Shown: positions 53,156 through 63,002, counted from the first letter of the stretch. The stretch is 64,000 nucleotides of DNA from Chitinophaga sp. H8 (GCF_040567655.1 NZ_JBEXAC010000001.1:2666001-2730000); one strand, 5' to 3'. Numbers and translations: made by a program. Notes: generated from the letters alone by a model not told the origin.

Positions 53156-53181
53156 CTTCCACATAAGGGTATCGTTTTCTT

Positions 53182-53219
53182 TAAGTGTTATATATCCAGG
53201 GTAAACCCGGTAACACTTA
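53182..53219. promoter_or_regulatory. 9-bp inverted repeat directly before the acyltransferase start
   Basis: TAAGTGTTA (53182-53190) and TAACACTTA (53211-53219) are perfect reverse complements separated by 20 bp; the spacer itself holds GGGTAAACCC. The right arm ends 8 bp before the ATG at 53228. It could be a repressor operator or an mRNA structure limiting translation. Confidence 0.45.
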
Positions 53220-53227
53220 CAGTAAGG

Positions 53228-54448
53228 ATGCACAATTATAAAAACATCTCCTTCTTTGAAGGATTGAATTCATTACGTTTCCTTGCAGCATTATTGGTAG
53301 TCATCCATCATGCAGAAAGCATCAGGCATAAATATGGCCTGCCCAACCTATCATGTTTGGGGCTCTTCAGAAATGGCGGCACTGCTGTGCTCTTCTTCTT
53401 CGTCCTGAGTGGATTTCTGATCACTTATTTACTACTAAAAGAAAACAACCATACAGGTACCATCAGCATCAGCAAATTCTATCTGAGCCGCCTGTTAAGA
53501 ATCTGGCCTTTGTATTATTTACTGATCATCATCGGTACCGTTATTTTACCGTTGCTCTTTAACCTGCTGCAACTGGATTACAAACTCCCATACACCCTTG
53601 GAACCACCTGGTATTATTTCGTTTTCTTTTTGCCCGGACTGGTTACTTTTTTCTATGGGCATCATTTCCTGGAAGCATTGTGGTCTATCGGTGTAGAAGA
53701 AGTTTTTTATGTGATCTGGGCCCCTATTTTTAAGTTTGGCAGTAAACGGATCTTACCTGTTCTTTTAAGCATCATTGCCCTCACCCTCACATTGCGGTTA
53801 ATAGGGCAGCTATTCATTGCGAACAAACTGTTCAACTACCTGATCAACACCTTTCACTTTGACGCGATGGCTATTGGAGGACTAGGTGCTTATTTTGTAT
53901 ACCACAGAGAAAAACCTTTATCTGCCCTCCTGCTCTATAAAATACCTGTGCAGTGTCTGCTTTATCTTATCCTCACCTTATTCCTGTTGTTCAATTCCAA
54001 TATTGATCATTTTGTATGGAACACACTGTTTAAATTACCGGTTGTTGCGCCCCTGTTTATAAACTTCCTGTTTCTTTACCTGATCATCGGTGTTAGTCTG
54101 GTGGAAACGAATCTTATTCAATTGCGCAGCAGATTGTTTGCATACCTGGGCACCATCTCCTACGGCATCTATATGTATCATATGATGATCATTTTTTCTA
54201 TTGTGCTGATACTAAAAAAAATGCTGATAAAGATGGACTTATTCGGGAGCACACTCCTGTTTTATAGCTTGCTGCTTGTTATGATCATCCTGGTGGCCGG
54301 TATTTCCAAATATTATTTTGAAAATTATTTCCTGAGATTAAAAAGCCGGCTACATAAAAAGCAGTACCACAGTTCATCAGACTCCTCCTTGATATGGGTG
54401 ACGCATAATGGGCAGCCCCCCCAAAAAGAAGCGGCCATCTCAAAATAA
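53228..54448 (+). CDS. Acyltransferase 3 (OafA/YrhL-like) membrane protein
   Basis: The protein has 406 residues with about ten transmembrane helices. The opening FFEGLNSLRFLAALLVVIHH carries the conserved Arg17 and the His27/His28 pair of the acyltransferase-3 family; LSGFLITYLL and FYLSRLLRIWPLYYLL follow. YISYGIYMYHMM-like text (LGTISYGIYMYHMMIIF) is the late signature. It probably O-acylates a cell-surface sugar or peptidoglycan, using acyl-CoA across the inner membrane. There is no sugar operon around it. Its last codons form one arm of the terminator hairpin. Confidence 0.92.
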   Translation: MHNYKNISFFEGLNSLRFLAALLVVIHHAESIRHKYGLPNLSCLGLFRNGGTAVLFFFVLSGFLITYLLLKENNHTGTISISKFYLSRLLRIWPLYYLLIIIGTVILPLLFNLLQLDYKLPYTLGTTWYYFVFFLPGLVTFFYGHHFLEALWSIGVEEVFYVIWAPIFKFGSKRILPVLLSIIALTLTLRLIGQLFIANKLFNYLINTFHFDAMAIGGLGAYFVYHREKPLSALLLYKIPVQCLLYLILTLFLLFNSNIDHFVWNTLFKLPVVAPLFINFLFLYLIIGVSLVETNLIQLRSRLFAYLGTISYGIYMYHMMIIFSIVLILKKMLIKMDLFGSTLLFYSLLLVMIILVAGISKYYFENYFLRLKSRLHKKQYHSSSDSSLIWVTHNGQPPQKEAAISK

Positions 54449-54470
54449 GGAGATGACCGCTTCTTTGTTT
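54421..54470. terminator. Bidirectional terminator overlapping the acyltransferase 3' end
   Basis: AAAGAAGCGGCCATCTC (54425-54441) pairs with GAGATGACCGCTTCTTT (54450-54466), 16 of 17 positions, with loop AAAATAAG. T-runs follow on both strands. The acyltransferase stop codon (54446-54448) lies in the loop; the convergent beta-helix gene ends at 54483. Confidence 0.85.
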
Positions 54471-54482
54471 AAAACGGGATTA

Positions 54483-56888
54483 TCAATCAGCGGACTTCAA
54501 TAATAAGTTTAATTTTTGTTGTGCCTGATTACGCATGATTACAGCTACCGATTGCCCCATCCAGCGCTGTTGCAGGTATGCCTGCAACAGGTCGGTCATA
54601 TTATTGACCGGCTCTTCTCCCAGACGGATGATCACATCTCCTTTCTTTAATCCACTCCCTTCCATCACAGATCCCGGTGTAATCGCTACAATCAATACCC
54701 CGTTCTGATCAGGCAGGCCGGCAGCAGAACGCTCTCCCAGGCTTTCAATATTTTTGATGGTAGCGCCGAGCCATGTTTGCGTTTCACCTGCTACAGGGGC
54801 TCCCTTGATCAGTAATGCCGGTACCGGTGCTTTTTGCGCCTGTTTTTTCAGTAAGGCATTTGTGACACCAAAGCTGTTTTCAATATTCCGTATTCCCAGT
54901 TTAAATACCTGTGAAGTGGGCTTAAACTGATAGTTACCCGCAGCAGCATCTTTGAATTGGGGATTCCCACTGATGCTATGTGCATCCAGGTGCAGGGCCT
55001 GTGCAGCCTGTAACCCACCCTCCGACATAAAAAAGTTGCTATCGATCCGCTGCCCCCAATGGTCCATCGCAATAGGTGCATAAGGCAAGGTAACCACATT
55101 ATGGGTAAACACATCTCCACTATTAGCCAGCCATACGTGCGGATGAAAAGAGCTGTTGATCATGATGTTATTCCGGACGATACGGCCATAGCCTTCGCGT
55201 AACTTCAATCCTCCGCTCAGGCACACATTGTTTTCAATGATGTAATTACCGGAACCATCGTCCAGGTCAATATCCCATCCATGCGCACAATAAAACCGGT
55301 TGTTGTATATCGTGGTAGGCTTCATCGCATCCAGGAAACGGATATCCGGTCTTGCTGCCACCACAGAATCAATAATATTCCGCTCCGGACGCCAGAACCG
55401 GTCACGGCCCCAGGAGTTAAAGGCGCCATGGTCTCCTGTTTCAAGTACGGTATTAAAAACGTCATTGTAGGAAATCATATGCCCGCCCCAGCAGCCATCA
55501 CCAATATTGATACCGGCACGGGGCACATTATAGATCGTATTGCGCGTAACGGTGATGTTGGCCGCCATTTCTATCTGCACGCCGGCACTTTGTTTTTCTA
55601 CCAGCCCTGTTTCATGGATCAAGTTGCCGGCAGCTTCACATCCATCAGGATAGTTGTCATTTTTAGGGCCGGGCGTATAATCCATTTGCTCCCAGGGAAC
55701 AAACAGCTCATAACGGAAAGCAGGAGAACGTACTGCATCAGGAGCCCCTACAAAAAGAACCCCGCTGGCACCGGCATTATAAATGTGATTGTCCTTGGCC
55801 AGTCCCCGCCGGTTGTAATTGCTGAAAAAGATAGCATTACCTCCCAGCTCATGCAGGATACAATCCGTCACGGTAACCTGTTCCGTGTACTCACAGAAGA
55901 TAGCCGCCCCCCGGAAAATGGTCCAGTCGCTGCGCAACAACGGCTCCTCTGTACGCATAAACGTACGGTTTGTTCCGGTAAACCGGAGACCAGCCACCGT
56001 GACCCGCTGCAGCGGTTGCTCCCGGGTTCCCTTTAAAACAATCAGCTCCTCCAGCTTACCCACTGCTATTTTAGCTGATGACAAATCAATCCCCTTAGGT
56101 GAATATAGGTACAACGTTTGCTCTTCAGCGTTATAATACCATTCTCCCGGAGCATCCAGTTCTTCAAAAACATTCTCTACAAAAAGGAATTTTTTATGCA
56201 AGGGAGCAGGACGGTTATTTTGCCAACCTCCTTCCATTGTCAATTCGTTGTTACTGTTTTTGCCAGTAACGCGGTAATGAAACCCACCCCACTCTCCTGA
56301 ATGCAAAGCATGTACGTAAGCACCTGCGGGGTGCTTCCACCCCTTTACCCGGGCCTCACTGATGGCATCTGCTGCCGTACCATTAAATACCCTGGCGGAA
56401 CTGTCATAATCAGGATACCTGGCCATGGGCATGGCATGTCCGTTGAGGTATAAGCGGTCTGGCGCAGCAGCCAGCGGGAGCTTTGCCTTATAAATACCTG
56501 GCTGATATGCCGTCCAGGCTGGTTGTACCGGCCTGGCACCGCTTATGGTTACCTGCTCCTGCCGGTAAGGCTGGATTTTCAATGACCGGAAACCGGCTTT
56601 ATCCGAAGTAACATATACCGTGCTATCCAGGTAATACACCCCCGCTCTTAATAATACCTGTACTGCTTTTCCTTTCATAGCTCCTGCCATAGCAATAGCC
56701 TTATGCAGGGTGCGTACCGGACGCTGTAAAGTACCCGGAGCAGCATCACTGCCTTTCACAGATACATAAATATCAGCTTGTGCCATTAAACCGCCAGTGC
56801 TTAACAATAATGCCGCCGTTACCATCCGGCATTGCCGTAGTAACCAATTGCTGCCGGATAAATACCGCTTCATGTGCTTAAGTTTCAT
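54483..56888 (-). CDS. Secreted right-handed beta-helix protein with C-terminal PDZ domain
   Basis: The protein has 801 residues. An export signal (about 18-37, MVTAALLLSTGGLMAQA) is followed by a DUF1565-like start (IYVSVKGSDAAPGTLQRPVRTLHKAI) and a long parallel beta-helix (about 100-640: repeated short Asn- and Gly-rich turns such as NAGASGVLFVGAPD, GNLIHETG, NTIYNVPRAG, ENNVCLSGG). The last 95 residues form a PDZ domain (NGVLIVAITPGSVMEGSGLKKGDVIIRLGEEPVNN). The beta-helix is the fold of polysaccharide lyases and of GH141-type enzymes; catalytic residues are not identifiable by eye. It follows the SusD gene by 42 bp, so it belongs to the same locus. Confidence 0.8.
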   Translation of the reverse strand: MKLKHMKRYLSGSNWLLRQCRMVTAALLLSTGGLMAQADIYVSVKGSDAAPGTLQRPVRTLHKAIAMAGAMKGKAVQVLLRAGVYYLDSTVYVTSDKAGFRSLKIQPYRQEQVTISGARPVQPAWTAYQPGIYKAKLPLAAAPDRLYLNGHAMPMARYPDYDSSARVFNGTAADAISEARVKGWKHPAGAYVHALHSGEWGGFHYRVTGKNSNNELTMEGGWQNNRPAPLHKKFLFVENVFEELDAPGEWYYNAEEQTLYLYSPKGIDLSSAKIAVGKLEELIVLKGTREQPLQRVTVAGLRFTGTNRTFMRTEEPLLRSDWTIFRGAAIFCEYTEQVTVTDCILHELGGNAIFFSNYNRRGLAKDNHIYNAGASGVLFVGAPDAVRSPAFRYELFVPWEQMDYTPGPKNDNYPDGCEAAGNLIHETGLVEKQSAGVQIEMAANITVTRNTIYNVPRAGINIGDGCWGGHMISYNDVFNTVLETGDHGAFNSWGRDRFWRPERNIIDSVVAARPDIRFLDAMKPTTIYNNRFYCAHGWDIDLDDGSGNYIIENNVCLSGGLKLREGYGRIVRNNIMINSSFHPHVWLANSGDVFTHNVVTLPYAPIAMDHWGQRIDSNFFMSEGGLQAAQALHLDAHSISGNPQFKDAAAGNYQFKPTSQVFKLGIRNIENSFGVTNALLKKQAQKAPVPALLIKGAPVAGETQTWLGATIKNIESLGERSAAGLPDQNGVLIVAITPGSVMEGSGLKKGDVIIRLGEEPVNNMTDLLQAYLQQRWMGQSVAVIMRNQAQQKLNLLLKSAD

Positions 56889-56930
56889 CTATAATTTTTG
56901 TGGGTGATACAGGCTTATTCAAACTTACGA

Positions 56931-58379
56931 TCAATATGCCGGATTCTGGGCAATACTATTATTGGTGATTTCCACATCCGGTATCAGCCAGGTCTGGTTA
57001 TACGCACCGATCGCATGTATCAGGTTATTACCCCTTACTGTTTGTATTTTGCTGAAAGTGTTAGTACGCTTCATATCCATCCAGGTACTGCCTTCCAGGT
57101 GCAATTCCCACTTTCTTTCCAGTATCACCGCGTCACGGAACTGTGGTTTGGTCAACCCTGACAGATCAGGCACCTGTGTAGCATCATTTTTATTTTCCCT
57201 GGCCCTCGCCCTTACTTTATTGATGTAGGCATAGGCAGCTGCCGGGCCGTTTATTTCATTCTCTGCTTCTGCAGCAATAAGATACATTTCACTCAGGCGT
57301 ATCAGTGGCACCGCCATACTAACAATACCGGAGCCGGAAGGACTGATACCATTATCAATGAAAGTGGTATCGATGAACTTGGCAAAAAACGGGGCCAATG
57401 TGGCGCCAGAAGGATCCTTATACGTGGTGCGGATCCCCCATGACCTGCGACGGTCGCCCTTAGGAAAGCTGTTCATAAACCAGGGCGCCGGCAACAGCAA
57501 GGTCACAAAACCAGGGGCGGTGCAAGTTTGTCCATGTATTGGATTCCCGCCTATACCAGGTACATATAGCACCCCCCAGATGGTTTCTGTTGTATAGGTG
57601 GTAGTCTGAAATACTTTGGCATAATCATCTACCAGCTGGAACTTATTATCACCGATTACTTCCAGTGCTTTATCCCTGGCATTTACATAATAGGCCGTTT
57701 TGTTCAGTGGATTACCTGCCATGGTAAGATATACCTTTGCCAGCAATGCGGTGGCTACCTTTTTGTATACACGCCCTTTCTGTGGTGCCTCTTCCTTCAG
57801 CCCTGCTTCTGCTGCAGTCAGGTCTTCCACAATCTGCTTATAGGCCTCTTCTTCTGTACCCCTTGGCGCCTGCAGCTCATTATAGTTCTGAATGGGTTTA
57901 ATACGCATAGGCACACCCCCATAAAACTGCACCAGGTTAAAATAAGCATAAGCACGTAAGCACTTCGCTTCTGCTATCAGCGGCGTTTTAGCAGCATCCG
58001 GGATACCCGCGGTTCCCAGCTTATCTATAATAAAATTGGCATTTTTAATAATACTGTAGCAATTAGCCCATAACTGCCTGGTATTGTAAAAAAACGGCTC
58101 GTGGGCATTACGGTACGTAGGCAATGCCTGCTCATAAGATGCAGAAGGTGCAGCATAAATATCACTGAACATTTCCCGCATCATCTGTATATTTCCCCCC
58201 AGCAGATCAGGCACACCATCATAGATCCCCTTTACGGCAGACTCATAGCTTTCAGGGTTATTGAAGAACCCATCAGGGTCCAGAAAGGTGCGTGGTTTTT
58301 CTTCCAGTGTTTTTTTGCATCCAAACAGGCTGCACAGCACCAATCCCGCAAGTGTTATAATAGCATAATACTTTTTCAT
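56931..58379 (-). CDS. SusD/RagB-family nutrient-binding lipoprotein
   Basis: The protein has 482 residues. The lipoprotein signal ends at Cys21 (CSLFGCKK). SusD marks are KPRTFLDPDGFFNNPESYESA near the start, IAEAKCLRAYAYFNLVQFYGGVPM in the helical core, and VILERKWELHLEGSTWMDMKRT towards the end; the C-terminus ends NNSIAQNPAY. It is 21 bp after the STN-type SusC and 42 bp before the beta-helix gene, and should bind the same glycan at the cell surface. Confidence 0.94.
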   Translation of the reverse strand: MKKYYAIITLAGLVLCSLFGCKKTLEEKPRTFLDPDGFFNNPESYESAVKGIYDGVPDLLGGNIQMMREMFSDIYAAPSASYEQALPTYRNAHEPFFYNTRQLWANCYSIIKNANFIIDKLGTAGIPDAAKTPLIAEAKCLRAYAYFNLVQFYGGVPMRIKPIQNYNELQAPRGTEEEAYKQIVEDLTAAEAGLKEEAPQKGRVYKKVATALLAKVYLTMAGNPLNKTAYYVNARDKALEVIGDNKFQLVDDYAKVFQTTTYTTETIWGVLYVPGIGGNPIHGQTCTAPGFVTLLLPAPWFMNSFPKGDRRRSWGIRTTYKDPSGATLAPFFAKFIDTTFIDNGISPSGSGIVSMAVPLIRLSEMYLIAAEAENEINGPAAAYAYINKVRARARENKNDATQVPDLSGLTKPQFRDAVILERKWELHLEGSTWMDMKRTNTFSKIQTVRGNNLIHAIGAYNQTWLIPDVEITNNSIAQNPAY

Positions 58380-58400
58380 ACGAATCGATTGTTCAGGTAA

Positions 58401-61400
58401 TTAGAAATTGACTTTAACACCTACCGTAACAGACTTGGCAGAAGGATATACTCCTCTGTCCCAGCCATTAATACTGGTAGCACTCCAGGAGGCTTCCGGA
58501 TCATAACCGGTGTATTTGGTGATGGTCAGGAAGTTCTGCGCACTGGCATAGATCCTCAGGCCCGACAAACGGATAGCTTTCAGTACACCGGCAGGCATGG
58601 TATATCCCAGGGTGATATCACGCACCCTCAGGTAAGAGCCGTTTTCTACCCACATGCTGTTGGCATAGTCACGGATATAACTACCACTGTTTTCGGAAGG
58701 CTTGTCAATCACATTTCCCTGTCCGGGACCTTTCCATCTTTGTTCCCATGCCGCCCTGGTGGGTGTCCATAGCCCATTCATCGTAATGTTGTATTTCCTG
58801 AATTCATTCACAATATCATTACCATACGATCCTACTAATAGTATAGAGAGATCAAAGTTTTTGTAAGCAAAGCTGTTGTTAAACCCAAAAGTAAACTTAG
58901 GCTGGAGGTGGGATAATACCACCTTATCTTTTGCATCCACTACTTTATCCCCGTTGGTATCTTCAAAAATATAATCGCCCGCTTTCTTCTGCGGTTCACC
59001 ATTAGCCACTGCTTCCGCATCTGTCTGATAAATACCTGTTACCCGGTTGCCATACAACTGGCTCATTGCACCGCCCAATATCATCGGAAACCAGTTGCCG
59101 CCCGTGCCTACTTCCTTATAGGTAATCGGGTTGCCGTATGCATCTTTACCCAGGTCCAGCACTTTGGTGGAGTTGTGGGAAAAAGTAAGGCCAGATGTCC
59201 AGTTGAAGGTAGGCGTAACGATATTTTTTGTGGTCAGGTCAAACTCAAATCCTTTGTTGCCTACGGCACCTACGTTCTGTAAAACGGAGCCAAAGCCCGA
59301 AGAAGAAGGCAGGGTAACATTCAGTAGCAGGTCGCGTGTTCTTTTATCATAATAATCTGCGGTGATCCTTATTCTTTCGTCAAACAGGCCGAGGTCTATC
59401 CCTGCATCAAACTGGTAGGTTGTTTCCCACTTCAGGCTGCTGTTTTCCAGTCTATCCTGCACAAAACCTGTATTTACCTGGTTATCAAATACCACTCCTA
59501 CATTGCTCAGGCTGGCTAATGTCTGGTAAGGATCAATCGCCTGATTGCCCGATGCACCGTAACTAAGACGCAGTTTCAGGTTGGATACGGCTTTGGCAGA
59601 CTGCATAAACTCTTCTTCAGATACTCTCCAGGACAAAGCGCCGGAAGGGAAAAAGGCAAACTTGTTATCCTTACCAAATTTGGATGACCCATCATAACGA
59701 CCCGTTACGGTAAGCAGGTACTTACCTTTATAACTATAATTAATACGGCCCAGGTAAGACACCAGCTTATTATCTCTGTAATAAGTAGAGGGTTGCGCTT
59801 TGGTAGTAGCAGAAGCCAGATTATTGTTCTTATACAGATCACTGATAAACCCAACGCCCGTACCGCTTTTCAATTCTTCATACCGGGTGTCCTGGTAAGT
59901 GATACCGGCCAATGCTTCTATACGGTGGGCATCAAATTCATTCGTATAATTCAGCAGGTTTTCGTTGATGAACGTCATCCCGTTGGAATAGTTCTTATAA
60001 GCCTTTCCGCCCGGTTGTCCGATAGTAATATTGGATGGTGCGTAATAATCCGCCCGGTCGTCGTTCTTATCTACCCCAGCTGTAAGCCGTAATTTCAGTC
60101 CTTTGGCCAGTGTATAATTCAACGCAGCATTACCAATGATACGTTGAGATACGGAGGGGTTATACAACTCTTTGGAAATACCTACCGGGTTGGTTTCTCC
60201 CCAGCTTACACCGGTAAAGCGGGTATAGGTGCCATCCGGATTGTAGACGCCCTGTGTAGGAGGAATAACCATGGTAGTAAACGGGATCCCGCCACCACCA
60301 TCAGCGCTGGTATACACCGCCTGCAAATATTTTGAATGCTGAATAGACAAGCTGGTATTAAAGTCCAGCCGGTCGTTTATTTTCTGATCCAGGTTAACGC
60401 GGAAAGATATACGCTTGAAACCGGAATTAAGGATAATCCCCTGCTGGTCAAAATAACCAAAGGAAGTATAGTATCTGGTATTTTCGTTACCACCGGATAC
60501 ACTGATCTGGTGGTTATGAACAGGTGCGGTACGATATACTTCATCCTGCCAGTCGGTTCCTTTACCTAATGCAGCGATCTGTGCATCTGTCCATTTTAAA
60601 GGCTTCCCGTCATTTTGCGCTACTTCATTCTGCAATTGTGCAAATTCTTTAGCATCGATCAGATCTATTTTTTTTCGTAGCTGCTGTATACCATAATACC
60701 CGTCATATACCACCTGTGCCTTTCCGGTTTTTCCTTTTTTGGTGGTAATCATGATTACCCCGTTAGCACCCCGGGAGCCATAGATCGCCGTAGCAGAAGC
60801 ATCCTTCAACACTTCTATCTTATCGATATCTGCCGGGTTCAATTGAGCACTTAATCCCTCCAGTGGCAAACCATCCACTACATACAGCGGATCATTGCCA
60901 CCCGCAATAGAGTTGGTACCCCGGATCTTAATAGATACATATTCGCCCGGCTGTCCTGAGCGCTGATTTACCTGCACCCCTGCCGCCTGTCCCTGAAGGG
61001 CCTGGGCAATATTGGATACTGCATTTACCTGTGTGATCTTTTCGGCAGAAATAGAGGACACCGCACCGGTGAGGTCTGATTTTCTGACGGTACCATATCC
61101 TACCACCACGATTTCATTGAGCCCTTTGGTATCTTCTTTCAGCACTACGGTCAGGGGGGAATTATCCTTCACGTCTACCTTGGTGGTCAAGAATCCTACC
61201 GCGCTGAATACCAGCCGTGCTCCTTCCGTTACATTTAATTCAAAGGCCCCGTTTTCTGCAGTAGTAGTCCCAACCGCAGTACCTTCTACTTTGACCGTAA
61301 CCCCGGGAATACCGGCTCCTTTTTCGTCCGTAACACGACCTTTTACTATCACTGCATTGGTCATTGAAAGGTTATCTCCGGAAATAGCGATCAGGTTATC

Positions 61401-61730
61401 TCCCAGGAATTTATATCCCAGTGGTTTAGTTATTACTGCATTCATCACCTGCCCGATATCTGCTTTGTCCAGGTTTACATTCAAACGTTCCTGTTTCCGT
61501 AGCAGGCGGGCGTTAAAGAGAAACCTGTAGTCACTGTTTTTTTCAATATACTCCAGCACCTTTGACAACTCCACATTTTCCATCTTCATGGAAAACACAC
61601 GCTGGGAATATCCTTTAGCAGATAACTGCAACGTGATCATCAGTAAAATAAAGCTCAGCTTCATAATAATCAGGCATTTAGCTGCCGCCGGGTGCAGCCG
61701 GTAAATGCAGCACCTGTTGCTTTTTTTCAT
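58401..61730 (-). CDS. SusC/RagA-family TonB-linked receptor with N-terminal STN domain
   Basis: The protein has 1109 residues. After a signal peptide (about 1-43) an STN domain (about 45-120: VFSMKMENVELSKVLEYIEKNSDYRFLF) leads to the carboxypeptidase-regulatory-like domain (about 128-200). The plug follows (NEIVVVGYGTVRKSDLTGAVSSI at about 206), and then the barrel, ending SVTVGVKVNF. It imports the oligosaccharide and signals to the FecR protein encoded upstream. As at the first sigma/FecR locus, a hairpin lies 76 nt before the start codon. Confidence 0.96.
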   Translation of the reverse strand: MKKSNRCCIYRLHPAAAKCLIIMKLSFILLMITLQLSAKGYSQRVFSMKMENVELSKVLEYIEKNSDYRFLFNARLLRKQERLNVNLDKADIGQVMNAVITKPLGYKFLGDNLIAISGDNLSMTNAVIVKGRVTDEKGAGIPGVTVKVEGTAVGTTTAENGAFELNVTEGARLVFSAVGFLTTKVDVKDNSPLTVVLKEDTKGLNEIVVVGYGTVRKSDLTGAVSSISAEKITQVNAVSNIAQALQGQAAGVQVNQRSGQPGEYVSIKIRGTNSIAGGNDPLYVVDGLPLEGLSAQLNPADIDKIEVLKDASATAIYGSRGANGVIMITTKKGKTGKAQVVYDGYYGIQQLRKKIDLIDAKEFAQLQNEVAQNDGKPLKWTDAQIAALGKGTDWQDEVYRTAPVHNHQISVSGGNENTRYYTSFGYFDQQGIILNSGFKRISFRVNLDQKINDRLDFNTSLSIQHSKYLQAVYTSADGGGGIPFTTMVIPPTQGVYNPDGTYTRFTGVSWGETNPVGISKELYNPSVSQRIIGNAALNYTLAKGLKLRLTAGVDKNDDRADYYAPSNITIGQPGGKAYKNYSNGMTFINENLLNYTNEFDAHRIEALAGITYQDTRYEELKSGTGVGFISDLYKNNNLASATTKAQPSTYYRDNKLVSYLGRINYSYKGKYLLTVTGRYDGSSKFGKDNKFAFFPSGALSWRVSEEEFMQSAKAVSNLKLRLSYGASGNQAIDPYQTLASLSNVGVVFDNQVNTGFVQDRLENSSLKWETTYQFDAGIDLGLFDERIRITADYYDKRTRDLLLNVTLPSSSGFGSVLQNVGAVGNKGFEFDLTTKNIVTPTFNWTSGLTFSHNSTKVLDLGKDAYGNPITYKEVGTGGNWFPMILGGAMSQLYGNRVTGIYQTDAEAVANGEPQKKAGDYIFEDTNGDKVVDAKDKVVLSHLQPKFTFGFNNSFAYKNFDLSILLVGSYGNDIVNEFRKYNITMNGLWTPTRAAWEQRWKGPGQGNVIDKPSENSGSYIRDYANSMWVENGSYLRVRDITLGYTMPAGVLKAIRLSGLRIYASAQNFLTITKYTGYDPEASWSATSINGWDRGVYPSAKSVTVGVKVNF

Positions 61731-61805
61731 ATATTTACTATTGAATTGTGAAATAAATCACAGGCTTGCGTGCAATCTTGTAAACCTGTGAGAATAATTC
61801 GTCCG

Positions 61806-61827
61806 GGGGAGTGTTAGCGCACTTCCC
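61806..61827 (-). promoter_or_regulatory. Conserved 5'-leader hairpin before STN-type susC (copy 2)
   Basis: Plus-strand GGGGAGTG (61806-61813) pairs with CACTTCCC (61820-61827), an 8-bp stem with the G-T pair at the same fourth position and a six-base loop TTAGCG. Six A residues precede it on the sense strand. The stem base is 76 nt from the susC start, against 77 nt in copy 1 (10197-10218). A second stem CACAGG/CCTGTG (61760-61790) lies between it and the gene. Confidence 0.6.
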
Positions 61828-61910
61828 TTTTTTCATAAATAACCTGTGGCATTCCCGGGGGGATTAAGGTAATGTATACATAACGTTGAATTTAGATGGT
61901 GGAATGAATA

Positions 61911-63002
61911 CTACTTTGGCTGAATAAAAATCGTGTCGTTGCTTTGGTGATATTTAAATGGTGCAATTACTTTTAAGGCCTCTAATGCCTGCATAATGTT
62001 CTCGTTCTGGAATACGCCTGTCAGTTCCTCGTTTTTTAATTGTTCACCTGCAATCTCAATATGTACATTATACCAACGCTCCAAACGTGTTTTTAAGGAT
62101 GCGAAGGTTTCGTCTTTAAAGGCCAGTTTATTATTTAACCAGGCTGTTTCTGAAAAATCATTGATTTCCTCATTCCTGGAAATCGTGCTTACCTGGTATT
62201 TTATCTCTTTGGGCACATGACTATCTGTTGGCTCATCCTTATTTTCCGCTTTATATTTATTACCTGAAACGGTTAGTTTTTCCAATGGTTTCAATACAAT
62301 CCTGCTTTCTTCCTGGTTCTTCAGCTGTACTTCAATCTTCCCTTTTATCAGCACTGTTTCTACTGCATCATCGTAGGTGTTTACATTGAATGCAGTGCCC
62401 AGTACCTTTACAGACAGCTTTCCGGTGTTCACGATAAACGGATGGGCAGGATCCGCCTTTACATCAAAGAAAGCCTCTCCCTCCAGAAACACCACCCGGT
62501 CGCTTTTACCAAACCCGTCTTCATACACCAGTTTACTTCCCCCGTTTAATTTCACGGTAGAGCCATCCGGTAATTCTATACTGGTGCGTGACCCGTTGCG
62601 GGTAACGATCTCATTACGCCTGTTATCGCCCGCAGTATTTGTAAATAACCGGATCCCTCCCATTAGGATCATCCCTGCCACCACTGCCGCGGCCATCCAT
62701 TTCACCCCTATCCGCCAGGTAATCCTGCTGGCAGCAGGTGTGATACTTTCAGGTTCCTCCTCTTCCGCCTCCAGTTCCTCCTGGTCTTTAGCCACCTGCT
62801 GCATAAATGCCGCCACCGCTGCTTCCGTAGTGTCTTTTTTATTCACCTGACGGATGCTACCTAACAGTTCGTCCGTATAGCTCAGTTCAGGGAAACTACG
62901 GCATAGCTGCTGCAGTTCCTGCAGTTCGGCCTCGGTAGCTTCGTTCGACCATTTCCTGGCAAGTAGTTCCCAGCATCTTTCCCGGTTTTTCATGTAACGC
63001 AT
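61911..63002 (-). CDS. FecR-family anti-sigma factor
   Basis: The protein has 363 residues; a start at the in-frame Met4 (62993) is equally likely. The N-terminal cytoplasmic part is CWELLARKWSNEATEAELQEL, an acidic linker (about 72-85) precedes the transmembrane helix (about 97-116, WMAAAVVAGMILMGGIRLF). The FecR domain (about 130-235) contains NGSRTSIELPDGSTVKLNGG, EGEAFFDVKADP and LGTAFNVNTY. The C-terminal DUF4974-like part has AFKDETFASLKTRLERWY and VFQNENIMQALEAL. It holds the sigma factor encoded upstream and is relieved by the STN domain of the SusC downstream. Confidence 0.95.
   Translation of the reverse strand: MRYMKNRERCWELLARKWSNEATEAELQELQQLCRSFPELSYTDELLGSIRQVNKKDTTEAAVAAFMQQVAKDQEELEAEEEEPESITPAASRITWRIGVKWMAAAVVAGMILMGGIRLFTNTAGDNRRNEIVTRNGSRTSIELPDGSTVKLNGGSKLVYEDGFGKSDRVVFLEGEAFFDVKADPAHPFIVNTGKLSVKVLGTAFNVNTYDDAVETVLIKGKIEVQLKNQEESRIVLKPLEKLTVSGNKYKAENKDEPTDSHVPKEIKYQVSTISRNEEINDFSETAWLNNKLAFKDETFASLKTRLERWYNVHIEIAGEQLKNEELTGVFQNENIMQALEALKVIAPFKYHQSNDTIFIQPK

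Noticed and set aside
55281..56036. 251-codon plus-strand open frame inside the beta-helix gene
   Set aside because: Antisense to a gene with a clear signal peptide, beta-helix and PDZ domain; no motif or promoter supports it.
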